64,000 nt of DNA from Heyndrickxia oleronia (GTDB lineage: Bacteria; Bacillota; Bacilli; Bacillales; Bacillaceae_C). Made by a program: the position numbers and the translations under genes. The stretch spans positions 1,018,001 through 1,082,000 of the forward strand of contig NZ_CP065424.1 of assembly GCF_017809215.1 (NCBI RefSeq), in the 5' to 3' direction. Position 1 is the stretch's first letter; every line of letters starts with the position of its first letter. This document shows, piece by piece, positions 46,922-57,091 of this stretch. A model generated the notes under the pieces. The model had not been told where the DNA came from, ran no database searches, and saw only the letters and a program-made list of their open reading frames with translations.

Positions 46922-48226
46922 TTATTTTGTTCTAAAATCCGTATTCATCATCCTAGCAAGCATGGTTGAAAATTCTGCACGAGTAATTTTCTCATTAGGT
47001 TTAAATGATCCATCAGGATATCCCTGGGTAATTTGATTTGCTTGTAAAATCATAATATATTCATTTGCCCAGTGTTTATTTACATCATTAAAAGTATGCT
47101 GAAGTGAGCCTTTTAGGTGAAATGCTTCTACTAAAATTTTTGCCATTTCACCTCTCGTTAATGAATGAGTTGGATAGAAAAAGCCATTATTACCAGAGAA
47201 AATTCCTTTTTCAGTTAATTTTGCAATGGTAGTATAGCCATAGGTATTCTTATTTACATCCTTATAGTTTGGATCAGGTGCAATGGTGTCGTCAAATATA
47301 ATGGATCGTTTGATTAATAAACCAGAATGTACACGCTGAATAAGATCGTTAGCACCAAATTTTCCATTATCATATCCTGCAATAATCCCTTTTTGTGCTA
47401 AATAGATGACTTCATCAGCTGCCCAACTTGGCACTGTATCCTTAAATGATATTGTTTGTCCATTATTTTTAAAGGATTTCCAAAAAGAATTTGCTATAAC
47501 TAGATAGCCATCCTTATTAGGGTGGATATCTACAGGATTTGGTAGATAGTCTTTTGCGTGGACATTAAATTCCTCTGCCGTTGCCACATAGATTGCACCA
47601 AATTTTTCTGTTGCCTCCTGAATAGTTGTATTTAATAATTGTAATAATTGTAAAAGCTGTGTGGTCTGTTCTTTAGATAGATTTGGAAATGGGTTGTAGT
47701 ATCCCATGACATATATTTTTGCATTGGAGTTTAGCTCACGAATTTGATTAATGATTTGAACGGTATTTGTTCCAACAGTTGTAATGGCTGCTTTTAATTT
47801 TTCAGGATCATATTGTAGAGTACCTTTAGAAAAATCGACTTTTATCTCTTTTAATAAATCATTTGCACCTGCATCAATCGTAATGATTTCAGCATCGGCA
47901 ATCATCTTCTGGATATTTGCTTCTTTCCCAGATAAATCGGGTTTGCTTACATTATTTTGAATATCCTCTAGAACATTCGTTGTTGTATATCCTGGCACAG
48001 CGAATCTTTTATCAAAGCTTCCTAATAATTGAACTTCATCAAGTTGCTGGGCTAGAAAATCAGCGTAACCTTTATCTATTCCTTTATTAGGTGTTTGACC
48101 CGCGGCTAAGGAATCTCCTAAGGCAAGATAATCCAATTTTTGTTTTGAAGAAGCATAAGATGGGGAACAAAGCATACCTACCAAAAGCAATAAAGCAAAT
48201 AAACTGCTACATATTCTTTTTCTCAA
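46922..48226 (-). CDS. SLH-anchored SGNH/GDSL hydrolase
   Basis: A 434-aa surface enzyme. A signal peptide ends at YASSKQ (about 26). The GDSL hydrolase domain (about 30-250) has ALGDSLAAGQ, DAGANDLL and the catalytic pair in DIHPNKDGYL. Three SLH repeats follow (about 258-430; with QRVHSGLL, TRGEMAKIL and TRAEFSTML). Such enzymes deacylate wall or membrane glycolipids or polymers. It is convergent with the phosphodiester glycosidase gene. It lies about 200 nt from the second repeat array. Confidence 0.88.
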   Translation of the reverse strand: MRKRICSSLFALLLLVGMLCSPSYASSKQKLDYLALGDSLAAGQTPNKGIDKGYADFLAQQLDEVQLLGSFDKRFAVPGYTTTNVLEDIQNNVSKPDLSGKEANIQKMIADAEIITIDAGANDLLKEIKVDFSKGTLQYDPEKLKAAITTVGTNTVQIINQIRELNSNAKIYVMGYYNPFPNLSKEQTTQLLQLLQLLNTTIQEATEKFGAIYVATAEEFNVHAKDYLPNPVDIHPNKDGYLVIANSFWKSFKNNGQTISFKDTVPSWAADEVIYLAQKGIIAGYDNGKFGANDLIQRVHSGLLIKRSIIFDDTIAPDPNYKDVNKNTYGYTTIAKLTEKGIFSGNNGFFYPTHSLTRGEMAKILVEAFHLKGSLQHTFNDVNKHWANEYIMILQANQITQGYPDGSFKPNEKITRAEFSTMLARMMNTDFRTK

Positions 48227-48434
48227 AAATATCTCCCCCTATATAATAGATTCGAATGTAATATTTCGCGACAAAAGTACTAAAGTCCTCTAATTTTTTT
48301 AAAATACAGAAATATATTTTTATAGTTTGTTGCTTTTGTCAAAGCCCAACTACATGTTTTACACCAAATAAATGATTCAGAGCGGTCTTATTGAAGTTTT
48401 CAGCTCTTTTCTCGTGGAATGAAAGGGACTACTA

Positions 48435-48795
48435 GCTATATGAATCGGTATTTTCTACCTTCAGGGGAATCAAACACGATCTTTGGTTCCCGTACAGAGT
48501 AGAATTCCATCTTCGGGGTAACCAATCGCTTCCTAAGGTTCCCGAACAAAGTTGAATTCCATCTTCGGGGTAACCAATGGCTCCCAAAGGTTCCCGAACA
48601 GAAGTAATTTCCTACTTCCGGGTAACCAATGATTCCTAAAGGTTCCCGAACAGAGTAGAATTCCATCTTCGGGGTAACCAATGGTTCCCAAAGGTTCCCG
48701 AACAGAGTAGAATTCCAGCTTCCCGGTAATCAATCCCTCTCATTAGTTCCCGTAACCCCACAATTCCCACCTTCCCGGTAATCATACGCATACTA
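48435..48795 (+). repeat. Tandem array of about seven copies of a 52-bp repeat (array 2)
   Basis: GGGTAACC or its variants occur at 48516, 48568, 48620, 48672, 48724 and 48776, with a degenerate copy at about 48464: an exact 52-bp period. The unit contains AACCAATGGTT (a small palindrome), then AAAGGTTCCCGAACAGAGTA. It shares GGGTAACCAA and AAAGGTT at the same offsets with the array at 6168-7031, but the rest differs. It lies in the 716-nt gap between two divergent genes (GDSL-SLH and MalT-like). It contains no convincing gene. Confidence 0.92.
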
Positions 48796-48941
48796 AGTTA
48801 ACGTTTTTTGATTCAAACTTTCCTCTTAAATAACAACAATGTTAAAGTAAAGAGCCTTATAGTATAAAAAATTCTAAAAAATAAATATTTTATACTATAA
48901 TTAGTACAAAGCTTTTGATAGGCAAAGGGGAGGGAGTGGAC

Positions 48942-51506
48942 TTGAAAAGTAGAAATGATCAATTTGGGGAGACTCGTTCTATTTTAGTAACAAAACTTCA
49001 AATCCCAGTGAATCAAGCAAATATCCTACCAAGACCCCACTTACATAATCTGTTGAATCATGCTTTAGATAAAAATGTGATTATGGTAGGGGCTCCGGCT
49101 GGTTTTGGGAAAACAACAATAATTAGTGAATGGGTGAAAACCATTCATTTGCCGGTCGCTTGGATTTCAATAGGATTAGAGGATAATGAGCCAGAAACTT
49201 TTTTGGAATATATGCTTAGTGCTTTAGCTATAATTGATGATAAGCTTGGGCTAAAGTCAAGAAACCTTCTATATTCACCAAATCCTCCAGTATTAGAGAA
49301 AATATTTCAGTCATGTATAAATGAAATCGCAATGTTTTCAAGTGAACTTTGTTTAGTGATCGATAATTTTCATATGATGAATCATTCACAAATTCAACAA
49401 ATCTTTGCATATTTATTAGAATTCATTCCTAGTAATCTGAAAATCATTTTAATCACTAAAACGGAAAATCTCCCTGCATTAAAAAAGCTTAAGTATACAG
49501 GAAAAATGGTAAAAATCTCGAAGGAGGAATTGCGTTTTAAAGGGCATGAATTCAAGCAGTTTTACCATGTTTTAAAAAAACTCCCTTTAAATGAACTAGA
49601 GCTTCAGTTATTAGAAAATAAAACAGAGGGATGGGTTATAAGTATGAACTTATTTGCTCAAGCCCTTGTGGAAGATCGATCTATGCTTTATGAAAAAGAT
49701 CAGTTTTCAGGGAGACATCCATATATATATAGTTATTTAATCGAGGAAATGCTTGATTACCTAGATGATTCTGTTCGCAACTTTTTGCTAGAAGTTTCTA
49801 TCTTAGATGAGCTATCCTGTTCTCTTTGCGAAGCAGTAACCTTAAAAAAGGATGCTGCGGAGTATTTGCAGCTTCTTTTTTCTTCAAAAGAAATGATTAA
49901 ACTCATTCCAGAAAGAAACAATCAATGGTTCCGACTTCATTCGTTACTAAGGGAGTTTTTTTATCATCAATTAGTTAATAAATATCAAGGGAATATTGTT
50001 CATTTACACCGTCGAGCGTATACATGGTTTTATACTCAAGGCTATATTTCGAAGGCAGTCAATCATGCCGTTCAAGCAAATGATCTAGATAAAGCAACCG
50101 AATACTTATGGAATCTTGCCCCTTCATTATTAAAGAACAGAGAATACAATGAACTTGCGTACCTCCTTAACCTATTTCCTAATGACTGGATTGAAAATAG
50201 TCCTCATTTATGTATTATTTATTCCTGGACTTTAGCCCTTCAGAAAATGTGGGAAAATGCACATACATATTTGGCTTTCGTAGATCGATTGATCCTCAAA
50301 ATGGAAGCATCTTTATATGAAAAGTTTCTGATTGAATTACATGTTTTAAGAGGATATATTGCCCTACTTGAGCAGAAAGGGGACGAATGTATAAAGCACA
50401 TGACAACTGCGGCGAAAATGCTTCCTAAATATAGTGAATTTTATCATATGGGAGTAGAAATTCTATCTCCTGAATGGAATGTTCTTGGAAGTGATATTGC
50501 ATTTGGTGGACAATTAGCATCTACTTGTACTCTTTACGGGAAACTACGCGAGATATGGAAAAATAGCGGACTCCCAATTGTAGGTTTTGGAGCCGTTGTA
50601 TTAGGTGCCATTCATTATGAATGGGATGAACTGGATAAAGTTCAGTATTTTGCAAAACGTGGGATTTATATTGGAAAGAAACATAGGAATTTAGGCATTC
50701 TTGTTCCATCTTCTCTGCTCTATGCACGTATGAAAAGGGCATTAAATAATGATGATGAAATGTGGCAAATGATTCAACAATTAGAGAATTCAATAACAGA
50801 TCGTTACTGGAGAACAACTATAACTGGTTTTAAGATAAAAATAATGCTTGAAGAGGGGAGGGTTGATAAGGCGGTAGAGTTGATGGAGAAATTAGAACAA
50901 ATGCCTGATACAGGAATGATCAGCATCAATCAGATTAGAGTGCTTCGAGCATCAGGAAAAAGGACTAAAGCATTGAAACGAATCGAGCCATTAATAAAAC
51001 AAGTAGAATTAGAAAATAGACTTGCGATCTTCATTGAATTAATGATTTTACAATCATTAATCCATTTTGAAGAGGGAAATCGTTCAAAAGCCTTTACTAT
51101 TATTAATCAAGCGATCAGGCTTGGGATGAAAGAAGGTTATCTCCGTTTGTTCCTAGATGAAGGTACTCATATGAAGAAGCTATTATGTGATTTTCAAAAG
51201 ATAGTTTCTACAGATCAAGCAGTTAAGGAGTATTGCTCGAAGATTCTATCGAAATTTGAACATGATTCTATCGATGAAGTGGTTGTAAAAACAGATCTTC
51301 CTTATTTGGATGACTTAACAAATAGAGAATTAGAAGTATTAAAGCTCCTTGAAAAAGGACTGACCAATAAAGAAATAGCCGAAGCCTTGTATATTACCGT
51401 AGGAACGGTGAAATTATATAATCATAAAATCTACTCTAAGCTTCAGGTAAAGAGCCGAACCCAAGCCTTGATCCGAGCGAAAGAATTAAGATTAATTGAT
51501 TATTAG
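48942..51506 (+). CDS. MalT-like LuxR-family ATP-dependent transcriptional regulator
   Basis: An 854-aa STAND regulator. A P-loop NTPase domain has GAPAGFGKTTI (about 52) and LCLVIDNFHM (Walker B, about 140), then helical TPR-like repeats fill about 390-770, and a C-terminal LuxR HTH contains LTNREIAE-like LTNKEIAEALYITVGTVKLY. The activator is usually ATP plus a small ligand. I start it at TTG 48942, 8 nt after GGAGG; the ATG at 48915 lies upstream of that site. Its location between surface genes and the secA2 locus suggests it may control some of them, but no target is seen. Confidence 0.85.
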   Translation: MKSRNDQFGETRSILVTKLQIPVNQANILPRPHLHNLLNHALDKNVIMVGAPAGFGKTTIISEWVKTIHLPVAWISIGLEDNEPETFLEYMLSALAIIDDKLGLKSRNLLYSPNPPVLEKIFQSCINEIAMFSSELCLVIDNFHMMNHSQIQQIFAYLLEFIPSNLKIILITKTENLPALKKLKYTGKMVKISKEELRFKGHEFKQFYHVLKKLPLNELELQLLENKTEGWVISMNLFAQALVEDRSMLYEKDQFSGRHPYIYSYLIEEMLDYLDDSVRNFLLEVSILDELSCSLCEAVTLKKDAAEYLQLLFSSKEMIKLIPERNNQWFRLHSLLREFFYHQLVNKYQGNIVHLHRRAYTWFYTQGYISKAVNHAVQANDLDKATEYLWNLAPSLLKNREYNELAYLLNLFPNDWIENSPHLCIIYSWTLALQKMWENAHTYLAFVDRLILKMEASLYEKFLIELHVLRGYIALLEQKGDECIKHMTTAAKMLPKYSEFYHMGVEILSPEWNVLGSDIAFGGQLASTCTLYGKLREIWKNSGLPIVGFGAVVLGAIHYEWDELDKVQYFAKRGIYIGKKHRNLGILVPSSLLYARMKRALNNDDEMWQMIQQLENSITDRYWRTTITGFKIKIMLEEGRVDKAVELMEKLEQMPDTGMISINQIRVLRASGKRTKALKRIEPLIKQVELENRLAIFIELMILQSLIHFEEGNRSKAFTIINQAIRLGMKEGYLRLFLDEGTHMKKLLCDFQKIVSTDQAVKEYCSKILSKFEHDSIDEVVVKTDLPYLDDLTNRELEVLKLLEKGLTNKEIAEALYITVGTVKLYNHKIYSKLQVKSRTQALIRAKELRLIDY

Positions 51507-51513
51507 AAAAAGG

Positions 51514-51562
51514 AAAGGTGCCTGTCGACATATCCTATTAAAGGATAGTGACAAGCACCTGT
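51514..51562. terminator. Hairpin between the MalT-like gene and the SLAP gene
   Basis: AGGTGC-TGTC pairs with TGACA-GCACCT around an inner ATATCCT/AGGATA stem. The T run is weak. It lies between two convergent genes. Confidence 0.6.
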
Positions 51563-51576
51563 TTAATTAATACTAT

Positions 51577-52458
51577 TTATTTAGGCGGTTGAACCTTCCA
51601 AGTAGATAGATCTGGTTGTTCCTTTGTTACTAATGATTTAGGGAAAATGAATGTCCAAGGTTTACTTGTATTTGCCTTTACTTCAAAATCCTCTAGTTTA
51701 AATCCACCTTGTGCAATAATTTCACCTGTTGCATCTTCTACAGTCAGTGGCAATTGTTGAATTTGAATATTTTTATCAGAACCATTTCGAATAAGCAAAG
51801 TAATATGTAAATTACCCTCTTCATTAATATTGGCCTGAATTCCCATAAAGTTTACCTCACCAGGCTTAGGTGGTTGGACGGTGTTTAATAATTGTTTTAA
51901 CTTCTCTTTATCTTCCTCAGCAAGGCTTTGTTCCCAGCTTTTTGCTAAATCAAGAGAATGTGGTTTCTTGATTTCAAATGCAAGTTTCCATCCATCTTTA
52001 GGTACAGAATCAGTGAAAAGGTCCTTTTTAGTAAAGACAAAATCCCATGGACGGCTACTTTTTGGTGGTAATTCACCTATTTCACTTAGATCAAAGGTCT
52101 TTTTGCCTAATACTTCTCCTTCACTCCCTAACAGAATGAGTGGGACGGATTGGAAGGTAATTGCCTTATTTAAGCTACTTCTTACGAAGGCAGTAACAAT
52201 TAAATTTTCTGCAGAATCACTGTTAATCTCCACACCTGATAGGGAGACTTGATTAGGCTTTAACGGTGTACATTCGTTGTTAAGGAAACGAAGTACATAT
52301 TCTCTTTCTTGAGAAATATTTGAGCCAGGTAAAATGGAAAGCTCTGTTTCTATTTCTTCTTCCATATTAGCTTGATCGGTTACCTCTTCATTAAGTAGAT
52401 CACTAGACGAAACAACACTGTCTCGCCCTCTTTTTTTATTTTTTCCTATAAAGAACAT
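51577..52458 (-). CDS. Accessory Sec system S-layer assembly protein (SLAP, SlaP-like)
   Basis: A 293-aa cytoplasmic protein without signal peptide. After an acidic N-terminal tail it has two similar SLAP repeats (about 70-155 and 200-290; VSLSGVEINSDS and VNFMGIQANINEEGNLHI are corresponding starts, each closing with SRPW or SKPWTF). Proteins of this type lie next to secA2 in S-layer-bearing bacilli. In B. anthracis, SlaP is needed for efficient export of S-layer proteins by SecA2. It ends 21 nt after secA2 and is surely in its operon. Confidence 0.85.
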   Translation of the reverse strand: MFFIGKNKKRGRDSVVSSSDLLNEEVTDQANMEEEIETELSILPGSNISQEREYVLRFLNNECTPLKPNQVSLSGVEINSDSAENLIVTAFVRSSLNKAITFQSVPLILLGSEGEVLGKKTFDLSEIGELPPKSSRPWDFVFTKKDLFTDSVPKDGWKLAFEIKKPHSLDLAKSWEQSLAEEDKEKLKQLLNTVQPPKPGEVNFMGIQANINEEGNLHITLLIRNGSDKNIQIQQLPLTVEDATGEIIAQGGFKLEDFEVKANTSKPWTFIFPKSLVTKEQPDLSTWKVQPPK

Positions 52459-52479
52459 GGGGTTCCTCCTACAAAAATA

Positions 52480-54831
52480 TTATTCTGGTGTAGAAAAGCT
52501 GTTAATTAAAATGATAGCATATTCACTCATTTCTTTCTCAATACGATAATACGTATGAGTGAAAACCTCTAAACCTTCTTTTTGGTAAGTACGGATTGGG
52601 TCCTCTTGACTATAACCACGTAAACCTATGCCTTCTTTTAATCTTGTCATTGACTCAAGATGCTGCACCCAATACTCATCGATAATTCTTAATGTACGGT
52701 CCTTGACTAATGGGTGAAGATCACTGTGTTCATTAAAGCTTTCATCAATTTGTTTAAGGGTTGATTGTAGGTTCTCTAAAATGATCCCTTTCACTTCACT
52801 GTAGTCAAAACCATCTTCAAATTCTGGTAGATGCTGAAGTGATAAACGATTAATCTTTGCTCTAAGTTCATTCAGATCATTCATTGCACTACTTGATTCT
52901 TCAGCTTCTTGGAGAATGTGATCGGTTGCACTTTGAAGCGATTTTTTTAGTAAATCTACAGTGTTTTCTGATTCTAACACATTAGTGCGAATAGAATAAA
53001 TGATATTTCTCTGTTCATTCACAACATCATCAAGTTTTAATGTGTATTCACGTGCAGAATAGTTACTGCCTTCACACATTCTCTGTGTTCGATCGATAAA
53101 GTCATGTATGTTTTTATTCATAATCAACCCGTTTTCGTCTGTTTGTAGTGATTTTTGAAGCTTCTCTACTTGATCGGCAGCAAAACGCTGTACGATTTCA
53201 TCTTCAATCGAGATAAAAAACTGACTTGCCCCTGGATCACCTTGACGGCCAGAACGCCCTTTTAATTGATTATCAATTCGTCTACTTTCATGCCTTTCAG
53301 TACCGATTACATATAAACCGCCAAGTTCGGCAACCCCTTCACCTAGCAAAATATCGGTACCTCGTCCAGCCATATTGGTTGCAATCGTTATTTGCCCTTT
53401 TTGCCCGGCAATTGAGATAAGCTGGACTTCCTTTTCCACACTTTTTGCGTTTAATAATTGATAAGGAAGCCTAGCTTTGTCTAAATAGGTTGCAACTAAT
53501 TCTGATTGTTCAATTGATGCAGTTCCAATTAGAATAGGTTGTCCATTTTCATGAATTTTCTTAACTTCCTTCGTTAGCGCTTCATATTTATGTTGAATTG
53601 TATCGTAAACTAAATCATTTTTATCGACACGGATTTTCGGTCGATTAGTTGGAATTGGAATAACATCCATACCATAAATTTGTTGAAATTCTTTTTCTTC
53701 GGTTTTCGCTGTACCAGTCATCCCTGAAAGAATTGGATACATACGGAAGTAGTTTTGAATCGTAATGGTAGCTTGCATTTTATTTTCATCGGTAAGTTTT
53801 AAACCTTCTTTGGCTTCAATTGCTTGATGCAAGCCATCGCTTAAACTTCTACCTTCCATGATTCTACCAGTAAACATATCGATTAATTCAATCTTTCCTT
53901 CTTGAACGATATAATCAACATCCCTACGGAAGATGACTTCTGCCCTTAAGGACTGAATCATGTAATGATAGAGAGTTTGATGCTCGATAGCATATAAATT
54001 ATCAATACCGAATGATTTTTCTATACGATTAACGCCTTCATCGGTAAAATTCGTTGCTTTCGATTCAGGATCAAAGGTATAGTCTTTATCTAGTTTGAAT
54101 CTTTTGACTAATTGAGAGCATACATAGAATAGTTCAGAGTTTAATGACGTCTTCCCTGCAATAATAAGTGGAGTTTTTGCCTCATCGATAAGGACACTAT
54201 CGACCTCATCAATTATTGCAAAATGGTATGGACGCTGAACTCGTTGATTTGGGGCCATCACCATATGATCACGTAAATAGTCAAATCCGAACTCAGTCCC
54301 GATTCCATATGTTACATCTGCATTATAAGCTTCCTGTTTTTCCAACGGGGTCATTTGAGAAAGGTTCAATCCAACAGTTAAACCAAGGAATTCAAGGATT
54401 TTTCCAGTGATTTCTCTATCCCGTTTAGCAAGATATTCGTTCACTGTAATAACATGAACGCCCTTGCCTTCCAAAGCTCGTAAGTAACTTGGTAAAGAAG
54501 GCACAAGGGTTTTTCCTTCACCCGTTGCCATTTCAGAAATATTCCCATCAAGTAAACTAAGCCCACCGATTAATTGCACATTAAAATGGCGCATCCCTAA
54601 TACCCTTTTAGATGCTTCACGAACGGTAGCAAATGCTTCTACTTTAATGTCATCAATGGTTGCACCTTCTGATAATCGCTTTTTGAATTCAATCGTTTTA
54701 TTTTTTAATTCATCATCTGATAATTTTTCTATTTCAGGTTCAATGTCATTTATTTGATTAACCAGTTTATTATATTTTTTTAACGTTTTTTCATGTTGAC
54801 TTCCAAATGTTTTTTTTAGATAAGAAATCAT
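52480..54831 (-). CDS. secA2: Accessory Sec translocase ATPase SecA2
   Basis: A 783-aa SecA protein: Walker A MATGEGKTL (about 100), Walker B-like IIDEVDSVLIDEAKTPLIIAG region (about 205), motif GTASIEQSE and the second-domain ATNMAGRGTDI and GRSGRQGDPG. Compared with SecA1 it is short and lacks the C-terminal zinc-binding tail (CxCxSGx8CC), as is usual for SecA2. The SLAP gene next to it and the SLH genes around it argue for S-layer and SLH-protein export. GAGGGGAG precedes ATG 54831. No other accessory Sec proteins (Asp, SecY2) are in the window. Confidence 0.9.
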   Translation of the reverse strand: MISYLKKTFGSQHEKTLKKYNKLVNQINDIEPEIEKLSDDELKNKTIEFKKRLSEGATIDDIKVEAFATVREASKRVLGMRHFNVQLIGGLSLLDGNISEMATGEGKTLVPSLPSYLRALEGKGVHVITVNEYLAKRDREITGKILEFLGLTVGLNLSQMTPLEKQEAYNADVTYGIGTEFGFDYLRDHMVMAPNQRVQRPYHFAIIDEVDSVLIDEAKTPLIIAGKTSLNSELFYVCSQLVKRFKLDKDYTFDPESKATNFTDEGVNRIEKSFGIDNLYAIEHQTLYHYMIQSLRAEVIFRRDVDYIVQEGKIELIDMFTGRIMEGRSLSDGLHQAIEAKEGLKLTDENKMQATITIQNYFRMYPILSGMTGTAKTEEKEFQQIYGMDVIPIPTNRPKIRVDKNDLVYDTIQHKYEALTKEVKKIHENGQPILIGTASIEQSELVATYLDKARLPYQLLNAKSVEKEVQLISIAGQKGQITIATNMAGRGTDILLGEGVAELGGLYVIGTERHESRRIDNQLKGRSGRQGDPGASQFFISIEDEIVQRFAADQVEKLQKSLQTDENGLIMNKNIHDFIDRTQRMCEGSNYSAREYTLKLDDVVNEQRNIIYSIRTNVLESENTVDLLKKSLQSATDHILQEAEESSSAMNDLNELRAKINRLSLQHLPEFEDGFDYSEVKGIILENLQSTLKQIDESFNEHSDLHPLVKDRTLRIIDEYWVQHLESMTRLKEGIGLRGYSQEDPIRTYQKEGLEVFTHTYYRIEKEMSEYAIILINSFSTPE

Positions 54832-54861
54832 GAATGGTCTCCCCTCAAAATTACTATAACG

Positions 54862-54985
54862 AGGTTGTTCAAAAAGTGAGGATAAAGCTGAAGAATTTTC
54901 CGCACAAACCCGTTAGAACAAGTATTTTGGCGTATTTCGACAACAGCAAATTCTATCCTTTCGCTTCCTTGAACACGCACATATG
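54862..54985. repeat. MITE-like element with imperfect terminal inverted repeats upstream of secA2
   Basis: The left end, GGTTGTTCAAAAAGTGAGGATA, and the reverse complement of the right end, CGTGTTCAAGGAAGCGAAAGGATA, match over most of about 24 positions with two small gaps. The internal 70 nt have no ORF. This is consistent with a short non-autonomous element or a dispersed intergenic repeat. It lies 30 nt before the secA2 start, in its leader. Confidence 0.45.
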
Positions 54986-55129
54986 AGTATTATACCACAA
55001 ATGGTTGAAGTAGAGATAAGTTGAATTTACTGGTAATGAAAGTAGAATTATGTCAAATGAATCTAGTATCTGTCGATCATTTCTGATAGATTAATAAATA
55101 GACAAAATAATATTTTAGGAGGTAGATGG

Positions 55130-57091
55130 ATGAAATCCGTGAAAAGCTTAGTCCTATGTATGTTTTCAATCATCATGATTGTATCATTCTCACTTCCAGC
55201 CTTTGCTGCAAGTGATGATATTACGGGGCATTATTTTGAAAGTGATATGCGGGCTCTAATTAATAAGGGGATATTAAAAGGAACAGCTCCTAATAAATAT
55301 GAGCCTGATAAGTCAGTAACAAGAGCAGAATATGCAGCTTTTGTTGTTAGGACATTGGAATTAGATAAATATAATAAAGCTGATCTATCCATAGCAGAAC
55401 TGAATGAATCTAATTTTAAAGATGTGAAATTAGGGGATTGGTATTCAGATGTTGTTCAAATCGCTGCAAAAGCGGGGATTGTAGGTGGATATCCTGATGG
55501 CACATTTAAACCAAATGCTGCGATTACTAGAGAAGAAATGGCGGTTATGACTGACCGTGCTTTATCAACAAAAGGTATAATTGCAGAAGGTAAACCACTA
55601 ACGTTTATTGATACAAATCAAATTAATAAACAATATCGTGGGGCTATTGAACGATTAGTCGCATTGAAGATTTTTGGCGGTCTTGATGGAAATAAATTTG
55701 GTCCGAAGGTAAAAACAACACGTGGTCAAACTGCTGCTGTTCTTAATCGGATGTTAAATAAAATTGAACAATCGACAACAGAGCCAGAAACACCAACAGA
55801 ACCAGAGACACCGACTACTCCGGTTGGAGATTATCAAGTAGCGAATCTATCTTCTGATGGAACGCCTACGATTATCAAAGGCTATGATTCTTTCGACACT
55901 GCTAAGAGTAATGCAACTGGTAATCAAGTAGTGCTAAAAGGAAACACCATTGTATGGATGAAAAGTGGGATTGCAGTTATAAATAATACAGTTGCTTCTA
56001 TATATAGTAGCGAAAGTCTGAAATCCGATATTTCCTATGCAGTATTAGGCACTGAATTAGAATATTTTGATGCCGGAGAAAACTGGGTTAAGGTATCGAT
56101 TGCAGGCATGACTGGTTATGCAAAGAAGGACGAAATTAAACTTATCCCAAGTATCCTTGAAAAAGGGCGTTCTTATTATGAGGTAACTACAAATGGAACA
56201 TTAAGACACTCCATTTACAATCCGTTAAAAGATACTTATGCATCCTATGAATATGGTGTTGCTCCTAGCTTTTTAAATTCTGGAGGCAAATATTATAGCT
56301 GGGATGGTCATACATTCTATAATGTACAAGGAACAAAAGTAGGAGAAGCGTATCAATATTTTAATCTACTACCTATTCGTACAGAGACAGCCTATACTGC
56401 CGAAGATTTAAATCGTTATGTAGTAGCTAATGGGCCAGCAGGAAGCCCGCTTGCCACTTTAGGAGCAGAATTCAAAAAAGCTGAGAGCAAATATGGAATT
56501 AATGCAATGTATTTATTTGCTTTAGCCATTCATGAAAGTAACTGGGGAACAAGTGAAATTGCGAAGAAGACAAATAATTTGTTTGGAATTAAAGTATATG
56601 ATACTGCTCCAGACAGTGGTGAGAAATATTCAAGTTTTGCCGAATCAATTGATCATGCAGGGAAATTTTTGTCAGAGAGATATGTGAACCCGAGTGGAGT
56701 ACAGTATCGTGGTGCAATGCCAGGGAATAAAGCGGCAGGTATGAACTTACGCTATGCGTCTGATCCGTATTGGGGACAAAAAACAGCAGGACATATGTAT
56801 AGAATTGATCAATATTTAGGTGGCAATGAAAGAAATAAATATACTTTAGGTGTAACGACTACACCAGGTGTGAATGTTAGAACTGACGCTACAACAGGTG
56901 GCCAAAATAAGGTATATTCATATCCGAATACTGGTGCTGGTATCATCATCACAGATACTGTAACCAATGCTGAAGGTACATGGTTTAAAATCTTATCTGA
57001 TCAAAGCGATTTTAGAAATGCTCAGGAAGTGTATGTATACAGCAATGGAAGCTATGGGAATAATGTCATTCAAGCTCCTATTGCTAAATAA
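55130..57091 (+). CDS. SLH-anchored N-acetylglucosaminidase with C-terminal SH3-like domain
   Basis: A 653-aa wall hydrolase. A signal peptide ends at AFAASD (about 26). Three SLH repeats (about 30-215) are followed by a Thr/Pro/Glu linker (TEPETPTEP), an SH3-like domain (about 285-350), an unrecognised stretch and a glucosaminidase domain (about 440-590; LFALAIHESNWGTS with the catalytic Glu, NLFGIKVYD) of the LytG type. An SH3b-like domain ends the protein. It is likely a wall-anchored autolysin. ATG 55130 follows TAGGAGG. It is divergent from secA2. Confidence 0.88.
   Translation: MKSVKSLVLCMFSIIMIVSFSLPAFAASDDITGHYFESDMRALINKGILKGTAPNKYEPDKSVTRAEYAAFVVRTLELDKYNKADLSIAELNESNFKDVKLGDWYSDVVQIAAKAGIVGGYPDGTFKPNAAITREEMAVMTDRALSTKGIIAEGKPLTFIDTNQINKQYRGAIERLVALKIFGGLDGNKFGPKVKTTRGQTAAVLNRMLNKIEQSTTEPETPTEPETPTTPVGDYQVANLSSDGTPTIIKGYDSFDTAKSNATGNQVVLKGNTIVWMKSGIAVINNTVASIYSSESLKSDISYAVLGTELEYFDAGENWVKVSIAGMTGYAKKDEIKLIPSILEKGRSYYEVTTNGTLRHSIYNPLKDTYASYEYGVAPSFLNSGGKYYSWDGHTFYNVQGTKVGEAYQYFNLLPIRTETAYTAEDLNRYVVANGPAGSPLATLGAEFKKAESKYGINAMYLFALAIHESNWGTSEIAKKTNNLFGIKVYDTAPDSGEKYSSFAESIDHAGKFLSERYVNPSGVQYRGAMPGNKAAGMNLRYASDPYWGQKTAGHMYRIDQYLGGNERNKYTLGVTTTPGVNVRTDATTGGQNKVYSYPNTGAGIIITDTVTNAEGTWFKILSDQSDFRNAQEVYVYSNGSYGNNVIQAPIAK

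Noticed and set aside
48435..48795. Protein-coding reading of array 2 on the minus strand (66 and 81 codons open)
   Set aside because: Open frames arise from the repeat; there is no ribosome site and the peptides simply echo the 52-bp unit.
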